NCBI GenBank assembly: GCA_001630475.1
Contig: KV419399.1
Location: 208,552-272,551 of the forward strand
DNA: 64,000 nt
Origin: Sistotremastrum niveocremeum HHB9708
Lineage: Eukaryota; Basidiomycota; Agaricomycetes; Sistotremastrales; Sistotremastraceae
Reading direction: 5' to 3'
In this document: in pieces, positions 11,132 through 22,916 of the stretch
Numbering within the stretch: the first letter of the stretch is position 1
Layout: the number at the start of each line of letters is the position of its first letter
Notes under the pieces: model-generated
Databases searched by the model: none
What the model was told of the DNA's origin: nothing
What the model saw: only the letters and a program-made list of their open reading frames with translations
Translations under genes and position numbers: made by a program

Positions 11132-11431
11132 TAAGGTTTAACACGAGTCCCAGCAAAAAACAGGTACCTGCAGGTATACCTGGCAAGGTACCTGCTTACT
11201 AAGCAAGGGGCAAGTACCAAGTATCAACTTTTTGGAAAAAACACTGACCAAGCAGGTACTTGGACCAGGTACCTGCTGTTTTTAGTAGGGAAAACAGGCA
11301 GGTACCCAGGTATGAGTACCTGATTTTGGGGGTTTTTCAGAGGCAAGTATGAGCTCAGGCCCTGAAAAAAGCAGGGAGGTACCTGCCACAGGTACCCAGG
11401 TATGGCAAGTATGGACTCGTGTTAAACCTTA
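11132..11431. mobile_element. hAT-like MITE, family B (exactly 300 bp)
   Basis: Perfect 8-bp target duplications GCTTGGTA lie at 11124-11131 and 11432-11439. The 19-bp terminal inverted repeats are identical: TAAGGTTTAACACGAGTCC. The interior carries many copies of the palindrome-like motif GCAGGTACCTGC. There is no coding capacity. Perfect ends and a perfect target duplication suggest a young insertion. It lies inside an exon of the gene at 9830-12440. Confidence 0.93.
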
Positions 11432-14400
11432 GCTTGGTAGCTGGCTCGGGGTCCTCGGCGTCTTCTTCCATGGTCCCGCTGGAGTTCTGTTCGACCTGAT
11501 CTGCTTCGGGGTCGCCCAAGATCTCGTCGTCGCTATCCAGGACCACATGGGTTCGTTTTGGGCCCTGATCTGCCGCTGCAGCCTCTTTGGGAGCTGCTCC
11601 TGGTTTCGCGTTCGCCGCGCTGAGCTGACGCTCGAGCGTGACGATTCGGCCTTGTAGCTGATGAGTGAGCTGATAGATTTCATTAGACACATCGAATGAT
11701 AGATCTGGATCCCCACTTACCTGAAGAAGTCCTGAAGAAGATGAAGCCTTGGTACCAATACCTCGAGAGACGGCAGGACTTGGTGAACGAGCAGGTAGTT
11801 GACGATTAATCGCGGGAGTACGGGTTGCAGTAGCAGGGTTAGGATGACTGACTGACTCTCTTTGAGAGTGAGACGATGAAACAATTGGTCTAACCAACTG
11901 AGGCGACGCAAGGCGAGGAGCGTTGATTGAAGGTCTGGCCGACGAAGAGATTGGTGAATCAGTTGGACGAGGGGGATTGGATTGCGGCTGCGTATTGGAG
12001 GCTCCGAGTGGTGTACGATGAGAAACAACAGCGAGCTGCTGAGGTCCGCCGGTTTCAGAGAGTGTTCCAGACTGCTGGTCCGTGGATTTGGGAGGGTTGA
12101 CTCTCAAAGTGACTTTCGATTTCTTGGAGGGTGCTGAGGAGGGAGGGACGTTCTCATCTCCATCTTCTGGACCTGCCAAAACCGACGATCCTCGACCAGC
12201 ACCAGCAGCTTTTCCTCCGCGCCCACGCTTGTCCTTCCCCTGCCCCCGCGTATTCGCTCGACCGACTGTCTGAGCCGTACCATCGTGGGGTTCCTCACTA
12301 GGAGGGCCAAGTAAGCGAGTTCTCTTGGTAGATACCGCACCTTCGACAACGTCTGCCAAGTCGGCAGCCTGAGCTTGAGACTGGGAGTTAGCCTTGGTCG
12401 ACTGACGCGTGTTCTTCTTCTTGCTCTTGGAATTTGCCATAGTGAGCGTTGAGTGGATGTTGAATCAGTGATGCAGTGGTTCAAAATAGTTGTTGCCTTG
12501 GAAGTTGAACATGTGTGCTTTAAGTAGTACTAGCAGAAAGGCGGTGGAGCGCCCCAAGTCGCCAATGACATCAGCCGCAGAGAGGAAGCAGATGACGTCA
12601 GCGCTGAGGACTTAGCGATTTCGAGGGCGGCGCCGAAATGCAGCCAGCACTCTCAGTAACTCATGGCGGGTACCAAGGCTCAGGGCAAGAAAAGAGTGAC
12701 TAACTCACTCTATACTCAACACCGTCTCAACCCCCGGTCCTCTTGTCCCTTCTGTGCAGTCGAATATGCTGCTCGCGGTATCCAAAAACATATTACACAT
12801 TGCGGTCAAAATCCTGCAAATCGCAAGAATCCATTCGCAGAATTGGAGGAGATTCAGGATGGAGGATTCGTTCCTGTTGGAGTGGATCTATCGGCAGAGT
12901 CAGGTGCGTACAATTGCCTAGTATAAACCTGAGATCTCTCTTCGCTAACGATGTCCTGGATTGGATGGTTTCTGCCATTGTAGATGTTCCCATGGACCCT
13001 CCCGGCTTCATCGATGAGGACACCGAGACTCATGATGTGGACGAAACGCATCTCTCACATGCAGAAGGTGATTAATCAAGTAATGTTTCCAGCTATGCCA
13101 GTGGTCACACAAGTTCTTCCCAAGATTTGCCCGATCAACACAGCAATCACGAGCAAGAGACACAGTATCTAGATCCATCCAAAAGCTGGATCTCAGTGGT
13201 ATGGCATCCATCTGCCAATCGTCCGGACGAAATCATCCCTCTCTCCCATGGTTACGACCCGTCACCTCCTGCTGTCCCTTTATCTTCTGGCGACGTCCTT
13301 CCTCCGATACATGCCGATCGACTGCCTTGGCATCCGTTTCGTACCAAAGGCGACTTCAAATTCGTTCACATGGTGACAACAAAGCGCATGAAGATCAACG
13401 ATATCGACGAATTCTTGACGGAAATGCACGAAAACAGGGAGTGGACATCTAAATGCAATCTATCTTTCAAGACCTACAAGGATATCGAGGCCATCTTATC
13501 GAAAGCTCGGATGTTGTTTCCGGAGGTGAGGTCCGGTATCCTCTGAGCCTTTCTCGTCCTCATTGACGTCTTGTCTGTAGTTCAAAACCGAAAGGTTGAT
13601 AGTGAACGAAGGCGAATTCTCGTTCAGCATGACAGTGACCTACCGTGACCCATGGGAATGGCTTGAAAGCTTGATCACCGATCCCATCTTTGCCAAGAAA
13701 ATAAACTGGTATCCCTGCCGCAAGTATTTGCACGAGAACGGTTCTCGTGTCAGATTGTATGATGATCTTGAAACCGGTGATAACTGGTGGAACTATCAGG
13801 TGCGTCAGTCTCCACATACACAATTGAGCAGTCATTGATCAACTTTTCAGACCGACATCTCGCCTCAGGCTGAGCCCATTCCTCGCTGCTACCTTCCAAT
13901 TCATTTCTGGTCTGATAAAGCCAAAGTATCAAATCAGTACTCCATGCATCCGGTGTTAATGCGTCCTGGATTTTTGCCCTCAGTGATCAGGAACGGGAAC
14001 GGAAATGGGGGCGGTGTTCTCATGGCATACCTGCCTGTGGTAAGCGCTAGTTTGTGCCTATTGTTCGTGTTTCTCTGATTGTCCAAGCTTCCCGATCTGG
14101 AAGATGAAGCTTCTCTCGACGAGGCTTCAGCAAACAAGCGGGCAATCATAAAGAGGATGATGTATCACGCAAGCATCAAGGTCCTCCTCGCTTCCTTACG
14201 GGGCCCTTCCCATCATGGGAAAATTGTCTGTTGCGGGGACTCAGTCGTTCGGATATGCCACCCTGGCATCCTGGCATACTCTATGGATTACGAAGAGGCC
14301 ACATATGCCCTTTTGAATCGTGGAGTCAATGCACACTTTCCTGATCCGAAATCTAACGTCCCGAATGAAATGCAGAACGATCTCAGCTGGATCTTCAGCC

Positions 14401-14529
14401 GAAGAACCACTGAAGAAATGACTGCAGCGTACAAGAGAAGTCGCGAATGTCGATTTGCTTATCAAATGCTTGAAGTGCTCCAATCTTTTGGGACATATCC
14501 AATCAAGGTACGAGATTATCCCAGATGCA

Positions 14530-15512
14530 TCGCGTTCCTCATAGATTGATTTATCATTCTTCTTGCCATCTCAAGAATTCATTTTGGGACATACGCAATT
14601 CATCCCTGTATCTAGGCTGGTTGTATGACGTTTTGCACATGGATGATACCTCGGGCAAGGGCAAGAAGATATTCTTGTTGATTGTCGAAATACTTAAGGC
14701 TGCGAGAAAAGAGTCCGCACTTAATCAAAGGTATGCCTGCCAAAATATCAACATAATCAACATGCTGAACGGTCGGTCAGATTCTCCGAATCCCCATCTT
14801 ATCCTCAGCTAAAACACTTCGATCGAGTAACGGACATCTCATATACTGACGGCAATACTATCTTCAATATCATTAAGGTGGGTCTCTATGCAATAGAACC
14901 GACGTCTGGCAAGACTAAATTTTCTCCATCAGAATCTGGTTTTCTGTATTGTCGATTTAATGCCCTTGAATTCTCCATGGGTTCACCTTGTCCGAGCCTA
15001 CACCCGTTTTCGTGTCCTGATAGGGCTACGTGTCATGACCGATACCCGCATCGCCCTCGGCAAGAAGCTCCTGGAAATTTACGATTATTGGGCCCATGTA
15101 AGATATCCTTATTGTGATGAGCTTCTCACATCTAACATCGTCTACCTTCTCAAGAAAGTCTATCAGCAAGAGCGTTTATCGCTCGATTATCCCAAGCATA
15201 GTGCCTGTCGGCACGTTTTTGACGATATAAGATCCGCAGGAGTTACTTCCAACTATGTGACAAAGCATGGAGAGAGCTATAACGCTGAGATGAAGGCCTC
15301 ACACAACCAGACAAATTTCAAAGATGTTGAGAAACAGGTGAGATCATTGCACTTCCTTGGATTACATATCTTATCATGAGCTTTCAGATGTGGAAGATTG
15401 ACCAAAACCACGAGGTCCTTGCCCACATGATGGACGGGATACTTCTCCACAACGAGATGGAAGAAGCTCAGTTTGCCCAAGAACTCGCAGATCATCAAGA
15501 GGTTGACCCTGA
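14530..15512 (+). repeat. Left copy of a ~983-bp near-identical duplication around a gap
   Basis: Bases 14530-15512 (983 bp) match 15613-16594 (982 bp) with scattered single-base differences and one 1-nt indel. The left copy ends exactly at the gap and the right copy begins exactly after it, as expected when two overlapping contig ends are scaffolded without merging. Confidence 0.9.
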
Positions 15513-15612
15513 NNNNNNNNNNNNNNNNNNNNNNNNNNNNNNNNNNNNNNNNNNNNNNNNNNNNNNNNNNNNNNNNNNNNNNNNNNNNNNNNNNNNNNNN
15601 NNNNNNNNNNNN
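15513..15612. other. Assembly gap (100 N)
   Basis: Exactly 100 undetermined bases, the usual placeholder for a gap of unknown size. It lies inside the transposase coding region. Confidence 1.
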
Positions 15613-16594
15613 TCGCGTTCCTCATAGATTGATTTATCATTCTTCTTGCCATCTCAAGAATTCATTTTGGGACATACGCAATTCATCCCTGTATCTAGGC
15701 TGGTTGTATGACGTTTTGCACATGGACGATACCTCGGGCAAGGGCAAGAAGCTATTCTTGTTGATTGTCGAAATTCTTAAGGCTGCGAGAAAAGAGTCCG
15801 CACTTAATCAAAGGTATGCCTGCCAAAATATCAACATTATCAACATGCTAAACGATCAGTCAGATTCTCCGAATCCCCGTCTTATCCTCAGCTAAAACAC
15901 TTCGATCGAGTGACGGACATCTCGTATACTGATGGCAATACTATCTTCAATATCATTAAGGTGGTTCTCTATGCAATAGAACGGGCGTCTGGCAAGACTG
16001 ACATTCTCCATCAGAATCTGGTGTTCTGTATTGTCGATTTAATGCCCTTGAATTCTCCTTGGGTTCACCTTGTCCGAGCCTACAGCCGTTTTTGTGTGCT
16101 GATAGGGCTACGTGTCATGACCGATACCCGCATCGCCCTTGGTAAGAAGCTCCTCGATAGTTACGATTATTGGGCCCATGTAAGATATCCTTCTTGTGAT
16201 GAGCTTCTCACCGCTAACATCGTCTACCTTCTCAAGAAAGTCTATCAGCAAGAGCGTTTATCGCTTGATTATCCCAAGCATAGTGCCTGTCGGCACGTTT
16301 TTGACGACATAAGAGCGGCAGGAGTTACTTCCAACTATGTGACGAAGCATGGAGAGAGCTACAATGCTGAGATGAAGGCCTCACACAACCAGACAAACTT
16401 CAAAGATGTCGAGAAACAGGTGAGATCATTGCACTTCCTTGGACGACATATCTTATCATGAGCTTTCAGATGTGGAAGATTGACCAAAACCACGAGGTCC
16501 TTGCCCACATGATGGACGGGATACTTCTCCACAACGAGATGGAAGAAGCTCAGTTTGCCCAAGAACTCGCAGATCATCAAGAGGTTGACCCTGA
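15613..16594 (+). repeat. Right copy of the ~983-bp duplication
   Basis: This is the second copy of 14530-15512. Its frame stays open through VFCIVDLMPLNSPWVHLV, where the left copy is shifted. It continues into the unique 3' part of the transposase at 16595. Confidence 0.9.
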
Positions 16595-17323
16595 GCAGGG
16601 GGCCGAAAGCGAGGCTTCGTATTCTGGCAATGCTCACCACAGACTCGGTTCAAAAGTCTCTCGAATGCAGACCATGAACGAGTTTGAAGCCTCCAACGCC
16701 GAGACGAACGGAATCAAAGATTTAGTAATTCGTCTGGCAAAGTATCTGGCTTTGGGACATCATCAAATAGCAGATTTGCCAAGGTTTCAAGAGGGAATCA
16801 AGGTGGGCATCACTCTAGTCAAATTCGGTCTGCGGTATAACTGTCATTGAATTGTTTTTCCGAACTTAGCTCTCGTTCTATCGGTGTGCGTACATCAATT
16901 ACGAATCAAAGGAAGATTTCCGTATCCGACGAGACATTATACGTTGCAATCCCTCATTCAACGGCCATCCTCGTTACGATACCGTGCTGGTGGACGACAC
17001 CCCCCTGCGCTTTGCCCGAGTCCTGGCCATCTTCGATTGGAAATTCCATAGATCCAGCCCTCCCCTTGCCATGGCTTTAGTCCGGTATTTTCAACCTGCA
17101 ACTTGGACTCCGCGAACAAAATTCGAACGCTGCCGAGTTCTACGAGAACGCTCCGACACTCATTTTATCTACATGAGTTCCATCATCCGGAGTTGCCATA
17201 TGCCGCGTGCATTCGGAAAAGACGGACACTACTTTGTTAACGATCAAACAGATGGAGATATCTTCCTGCGATTAGAAGAAACAGCTATCTAGATCCTTGG
17301 TTTCGCCTGTATAATCAATCAAT

Positions 17324-17488
17324 ATGTCGTTCTTCGATATTTCTCAATTTTCTGTCTTGCTCGGTCCACTTGTCATCGTTTTGCGACTCGCTGGGATTGC
17401 TTTCGGAGCCGAACAAGTTGGAAGCTCATTCAAGACGTCTGGTATCGAGATGCCGTGGACTCATTTCCATGGCTCGAAGTCTTCATAA
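17324..17488 (+). CDS. Small open frame with a hydrophobic segment (54 aa)
   Basis: An ATG at 17324 opens a 54-residue frame, MSFFDISQFSVLLGPLVIVL..., with one hydrophobic stretch that could be a signal or membrane segment. It begins 32 bp after the transposase stop. No family is recognised and chance is quite possible. Confidence 0.2.
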   Translation: MSFFDISQFSVLLGPLVIVLRLAGIAFGAEQVGSSFKTSGIEMPWTHFHGSKSS

Positions 17489-18034
17489 TAATGCGTGATA
17501 AACTTCTCATCATGGCCTCATGAGGATTGTCACAGAACCTAATTCATCTCTTCAACTTGATCATGCATCATTATGGGCATCAGGTGTGTTATCAGGACAT
17601 TATAAGTACATTATGAGTACCTTACGACGAGCTTATCACGCGTTGTGCTTGCCGAGGACCTTATTAGGCAAGTGCCAATTTTCCGACAATTTCCGTTCTC
17701 CCAAGTTGGGGACGAATTGAATTTAATGTCTTGCTTTGAATAAAATACTATTCCACTTAGCTGAACGCTCTGTAACTATCGTCTGCACTATTTACTCGAC
17801 AAGAATGAACGAGGGAAAGCTTGCTCAGAGAGTTCAGAAATCGGTGTGACTGAAACGCGTCCAGGGCACTGCCACCTGACAAATACGCGTACACGTTGCC
17901 ACGACCAGCGAACGATCGCCAGCTCACGGACTCTTTCATCACATCACATATATCTTGGTCTGGTCATCTTAAAACCTGTTCCATACGGCCTTGACCCGCC
18001 CCTTACTATCATTACCTCCTAATTTTGGCCCATC

Positions 18035-18955
18035 ATGGAGCAACAAACGCACGCGCCTCCAGAGGTTAGAAATGTCGTGAACTTCCTTCGGAGTAGTTCT
18101 TCTGGTATGAAGACCAGAGTTGGTGTGTTGAATGGAAAGAGAGTAGATTATTTCAAAGGTACGTCTCAGTTGCCTCCCGACCTTTCACAAAAATACTAAC
18201 AGCCATATCAGGAAAGGGAGCTGTCAAAGCACTCACCAGCCCTGCATATGCGAAATTGAAGAACGTACCAAAAGTAGCCAACGAAACAGAGGCACAAACT
18301 CTGATCCAATCCATAATTCCCTACGCCTTCTTCCTACTCGTTGACCGAGGCGAACCTTCGGGCGGGGCTAATTCACCGAGACATATCCAAATCATCCAAC
18401 AACAGCAATTCGTCATGGACGGCTACTTCGCCTGGTTCTACGAAGGCTCTCAAATAATGACTTACATCGGAGGCGCAGCAATGGTTGCTGTCATGCTTGC
18501 TGGCGTCATGTTTCCATTATGGCCCCCCATCATGCGACTGGGGACTTGGTACCTCAGTATCGCTGTGCTGGGTCTAATTGGCTTGTTCTTCGCAATTGCT
18601 ATCGTCCGTTTAATATTCTACATAATAACGGTAATCGCCACCCCTCCCGGAATATGGATATTCCCAAAGCTTTTTGCTGATGTCGGCTTTGTGAGTGTTC
18701 AACTCTCTGATCAGCTTCCGAACTCTAACTCATGCTTCTCAGGTGGAATCGTTCATTCCATTATATGAATGGGATTACCCTAAGAAGAAGTCGAAGCGAA
18801 AGGAAAAGGAGGGCGGTGAAAAAGACAAGTCAAAAGCCGATCGCAAATCCAAGAAGTCGAAAGAGACTGCGAACGGCATCACCGCACCCGTTCCTCCAAC
18901 CGTCTCTGCGGGTGCAGGACCACGATCTGCGACTGTAGAAGAAGTAGAGGAATGA
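18035..18955 (+). CDS. SEC62: Sec62 protein translocation subunit
   Basis: Sec62 is an integral ER membrane protein that works with Sec63 and the Sec61 channel in post-translational import of secretory proteins. The ATG at 18035 opens MEQQTHAPPEVRNVVNFLRS. A short intron follows near 18159-18211, then GKGAVKALTSPAYAKL. The cytosolic domain ends before two membrane helices: one around MTYIGGAAMVAVMLAGVMFP, the other around LSIAVLGLIGLFFAIAIVRL. A second intron (about 18691-18742) precedes the ESFIPLYEWDYPKKKSKR segment and a Lys-rich, charged C-terminal tail ending ATVEEVEE. Length (about 270 aa), topology and motifs all fit fungal Sec62. It is convergent with the gene at 19330-20825. Confidence 0.95.
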
Positions 18956-19329
18956 ACAGTGTAGTAGATGCTATTGTGGACATACACTACCACTGGTTAT
19001 TCTCTGGTGATTATATTATTATCGGCTCATTGCAATCTTGTTGGCATCTTCGCGACAGTCCAGATTTTGAATGGATCAATGTCTCGGTCGGGTGCGCGAT
19101 GCCCAAAATTGTTTCGACAATCCAATCAGTGCTCTTCTGACAAAATGCGGTCAGGCTTGAAAAATACGAGACCGTCTAATCCAGCAGCATACCAAGGTGT
19201 GGAGCAAGAACAAAGTGCTGGAGTGAATGAGTAGGGGTATATTACAACATGGATATCGACAGCAATGTGACAACAAAAAATCGTTCAGAAAAAGCGCGCT
19301 AGAAGAGAACAGTGACGTTGATTCTTTAG

Positions 19330-20825
19330 TCAACTGGCAGAAGCCACATCGCTTTCGGTGCCAGTGTTTGACTGACAGTCTGAATCGGCGGCCGCCTTCA
19401 CATCATGAAGTGGTACAGGGGGTGGTTGGCTGGCCGCATCGTAAATTTTTCTCGCCCGTTCAACGAGTTCATCTGAACCACTCTCCTGAACGAATTTCTC
19501 CAAGTCAGCAGCATGTTGTCGAGCTGATTCTTCGTCCCCTTTCTTCTGTACAAAAATGCATTAGAGGTCCGTTGAATAGTCAGACATTGATCAAATACCT
19601 TTGCGACGTCCACTAGCCAAGTATATGTCAACCATCCACCAATGAAACAATCGACGCTTTCATCTGGCCTCAGCCCCGGTGTGCGCGCGAGCACCAGAAA
19701 ATCAGCAGCCATTTTATCCATGGGTGCCCCCAACTCAGGCAGTTCTTCTGTAAGGTGCGCTAGCCACACAGAATAGAAGAGGCCACATGCCAAGCATGCA
19801 TGACAGCCACGTTCCGGATATACTTGCATGTTTTCCGACGCGGTTTCCACAGAGTACCCACACCACATTCGAGCTGCATTACTTAACAAAAGGAGCGCAA
19901 ACCTAGCAAAAAGGGACAGTAATTTCATCTGCCAGGCACATATGAGATAAGGAAAACTTACGGGAACTGTCTTTCTGCGCAGCAATACCATGCAATGGTT
20001 TCCAAAGGTCTGCCATGTTCTTTACGAACGTCGAAGATGTCCGACAGGAGGAGATCAAGTTTGTTGTCTTCTATCTGACCAAAATCCTCCTTGAGAATAT
20101 CCAAAGCTTTCTCTCTCCACACCCTCGCTTCTTTCGGTTTATTCGATCTTTCTGCAAGATCGCCCATCTTTACGGAAAGCTCGAACTTGCGCCACTTGTC
20201 GCTTCTCGAGAGGGAGGATTGTCGCTGGACCAAAAACTCATAAGCCTCAGCAATAACTCTTGACGAGTCAATGAGTCTGTTTTGCATTTCCAGGACCTCA
20301 GCATAGTAGATTGCCACTGCGGTGACCTTTCTGTAGCTGTCCTCGTCTAGTATGCTGTCATCAAGAGCTCGGACGTCTTCCCATGCTCTGGCAATAATAT
20401 CAGAACCTTGTCAGGATGTGATCATGGCTGAGATGCGCTAACCTTTCCAAGTGCACTAGACTTAGATCCAGATTTCCATCCATCTTCGCTATGAGGCCTG
20501 CTTTCAGTTCGTTCTTGATGGTGGGTGGCCATCTACTACGTGGGCTGTATACATAGAGATAGCTGTCGACGAGATATCATATAAACGCTTTGCCATGATA
20601 AAGTAGAACGGGACATACGGACGTGCTATATGTCGCTAAACCGAATGCCGTCAGCGTTAGGAGACCGAAAGGCTTGACAGCTCGAAAGCGTCCCGAACTT
20701 GAAGAGAAAGGTCGCCGTGAGATCTCATGCGGCAGAAGAGCAATTCGAGATGAAATCACGCCACGATTACGAATGGGTGACACGAACGATGAGCGAACAA
20801 GAGGCCATAAAGGACCAAATTTCAT
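19330..20825 (-). CDS. MGR3-like mitochondrial TPR protein, paralogue B
   Basis: The ATG at 20825 starts MKFGPLWPLVRSSFVSPIRN and a Ser/Arg-rich stretch that looks like a mitochondrial presequence. A membrane segment follows (FGLLTLTAFGLATYSTS). After an intron comes RWPPTIKNELKAGLIAKMDG, then helical repeats: VTAVAIYYAEVLEMQNR, DKWRKFELSVKMGDLAE, and LETIAWYCCAERQFP. The C-terminus (KKGDEESARQHAADLEKF) ends with a stop at 19330-19332. The pattern fits the fungal MGR3-like family of inner-membrane TPR proteins, adaptors of the i-AAA protease in yeast. Every exon has a counterpart in the adjacent gene at 21189-22706, so the pair is an old tandem duplication. Confidence 0.7.
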
Positions 20826-21188
20826 AAAGCTTCGACGGCGAGCGTTTAGAACTGCCACCGGGCGCTTAGCTCTATCGTCCACTGGCAAGCGAGGTTAAAG
20901 AACGATCCAACATCGGCACATAGAGTTCACAAGAAGCTGTCTCGGAGAGCAATGATACTGAAAGTGAGATGGATATTGAGTTACAGCTGAAACTCTGCTA
21001 CATGAACTAAGTGGGGAAATATATCGATACATCCTGAGTAGGGAATGAATGCGAAGTACTTAAGTGCCATAAATGCATAGTACATGCAGGCCTTAAGGCC
21101 TTGGAAGAATAGAAGAACATTAACATTCGGCGCACACTGATATCAAAGAGACGGGGATGAAGCTCGACAAGTCGTAGAAGAGCACTCT

Positions 21189-22706
21189 TCACTGTGCCGT
21201 CGGTTTATCACCCTGACTGCCAGAACTTGTATTGAGATCCAATTCGACCTGGTGCTTGCCTTTGGGTGATTGCTTTAAAGCACCGATGCCGATCTCCGTC
21301 AAGAATTCTTGAGCAGAGGCAATGACTTCCTCTGACCCCTCCGCTTCATGCTTCTTTGCATCGGTATTGAGTTGATCTATTATCTTCTTAGCGGCATCGA
21401 GATCTCCTGTCCTCTATATGAAAATACTTCGTTAGTCAAAGCACATCATACTTGTTATCACTTACCTGAGCAAGCTTAGCCATAGCCGTGCCAGCGAGCC
21501 ACACCGCCATGGAACACTCCCTATTATCACCATTCAGAAGGGTTGAATCGGCAGCCTTGCCTCCCATCAATACAGAGGCGATGATCATGTTTTGGATAGT
21601 GTTGAAATCCAACCGACTGGGATCGCTGTCATTGAAACGTAGCCATGCATGTCCGATAATAGCGAACAAAGTCCCAGCGCGACATATGTTCTCAACGTCG
21701 GATCGAGTGTTGAGCTCAGTCAGAGTTCCTTGCCCTCCTAACATACTCGCGGCCTTGTTTAACAGTTCGATTGCATACCTAGATCACGGAGGGCAGAGAG
21801 TTAGTAAAAGGATTTAATGGGAAGATCAGGCCGGGAGCGTACGCTGCCTCGCCTCTGCGGAGATGGTACCACGCTAGAGTCATGAAAGGTGTAGCTTGGT
21901 CCTCGCGGTTAGGAACGATGTCTGAGACAACGAGCATGGGTTGCTTGGAGCCATCCGTCTTCTCGTTGAATCCACGCAGGTAGTCTTCAACAGCTCTGGT
22001 TTTCCACTTCCCTTCCTCGATATGCTTATTGTCCAGTTCTGCCAGATCCCCAAGCTTGGCAGCCAATTCAACTTTACGCCACTTGTCCGCTCGAGAAAGA
22101 GATGCTGAACGCTGCGCTAGATAGTTGTAGGCTTCTTCGAGCACGGTCGAGGACTCGTTGTATCGCTTCTTCATTTCCAGCACCTCGGCCAAGTAGATTG
22201 CCACTCCGGTAGCTTTCTTGTAGACATCATAGCCTAGCACGCCTTTGTCAAGATGTTTGGCTTCGTCCCAGGCGCTGTTACGGTCAGGATTCGGTAGCTC
22301 GAGAGTAATTGGACAGGCTCACCTTCTGAGATAAGTGATGCTCAGTTCTAAGTCACCGTCCATCTTGGCTTTGATTCCTCCTCTCAAGTTCGCCTTGACG
22401 GTGGCAGGCCAGCGATAGTATTTCTCGTATATGTAGCTATACCTAGTGAGAGAGACGTGTCATGATTGACGAGAATAACGGATGTCCAAGACATACGGAC
22501 GTGCCATATGTTATCAATCCAACTCCAGCCAGGATAAGAAGATTGAGTTGCTTGCCAGGCCGCGACTCGGAGGTCAGGTCAGAGTAAGCTCGGCGTGTGG
22601 GGACATTGACAGATGGGTTTTGTCTCCAGCCTTCATTTATCGCCCTGCGATAAAGACCTGGTTGAAAAGATGGGCGTGCGAGTGGCCGAAGGAGAGCCAG
22701 TCTCAT
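21189..22706 (-). CDS. MGR3-like mitochondrial TPR protein, paralogue A
   Basis: The ATG at 22706 opens MRLALLRPLARPSFQPGLYR, a typical mitochondrial presequence rich in Arg and lacking acids. A membrane helix (LNLLILAGVGLITYGTS) follows. The next exons give RWPATVKANLRGGIKAKMDGD, ELSITYLRR and AIYLAEVLEMKKRYNESS, then DKWRKVELAAKLGDLAELD and FMTLAWYHLRRGEAAY. The last exon reads RTGDLDAAKKIIDQLNTDA and ends GSQGDKPTAQ at 21189-21191. This is the less diverged copy relative to MGR3-like proteins of the i-AAA protease adaptor type. It is divergent from NMD3 with 210 bp between start codons. Confidence 0.75.
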
Positions 22707-22916
22707 AGGGCCTCTGTAAGTGACGAGTTTGGTGGTTGGGCGCTTACGAACGGAAGTGTTGCTTAGTAATCCGATCGGGTCCGGCAAAGTCGTTGTCAGC
22801 TTTTCTCAAAAATTCACTGACGTTCTCTGCTGACTCTTACAATCCTTAAATACAGCTAATACACCTCCCATCACCGTCATAGACCTTTCCTTGCTACCCT
22901 GTCCACCTCCTCTGCA
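22707..22916. promoter_or_regulatory. Shared divergent promoter region (MGR3-like / NMD3)
   Basis: Only 210 bp separate the two ATGs, so both 5' UTRs and promoters must lie here. I see no clear TATA box. The assignment is by position. Confidence 0.6.

Larger units (their letters stand above)
9830..12440 (-). pseudogene. Unknown Agaricomycete protein gene with acidic/basic tracts, exon split by a MITE
   Basis: From the ATG at 12440 the first ~330 residues are disordered and rich in Ser, Pro and basic residues (MANSKSKKKNTRQSTK, KDKRGRGGKAAG). A conserved-looking globular part follows: FHDFFDEYQFQKVV, then GWDKKARTKGNKKVEGYHTW, then PVGPISNIPYQEDFNCYLKY and INLFKMWDKEVFD. It resembles the uncharacterised expanded Agaricomycete families, perhaps DUF6698-like, but I cannot assign it firmly. 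The C-terminus is a polypurine-coded tract of Glu and Arg. A 300-bp element at 11132-11431 interrupts the exon; removing it with one target copy restores ...EPATKRLRRFSDGELK... in frame. The tail frame is ambiguous: one frame stops at 9830, another continues through an acidic tail ending EPAREVEE with a stop at 9741. Confidence 0.6.
12663..17292 (+). mobile_element. Plavaka-type DNA transposase gene, split by an assembly gap
   Basis: Plavaka transposases belong to a CACTA/KDZ-like group of DNA transposons expanded in Agaricomycetes. The N-terminus has a BED/C2H2-like finger (SSCPFCAVEYAARGIQKHI). Next come FPEFKTERL after an intron, the catalytic-region signature FWSDKAKVSNQYS, PGFLPSVIRNGNGNGGGVL and MAYLPV, and then ILAYSMDYEEATYALLNRG. 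The C-terminus reads NPSFNGHPRYDTVLVDD, FARVLAIFD and QTDGDIFLRLE. Introns of about 50-60 nt join the frames (for example at 14508-14575, phase 0). A 100-N gap at 15513-15612 interrupts it and the flanking ~983 bp are duplicated. The left copy carries a 1-nt insertion near 14922 that shifts the frame; the right copy is open. The cysteine motif usual after the ADYEEQ-like region is not evident, so it may be divergent or decayed. I found no terminal repeats. Confidence 0.75.
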
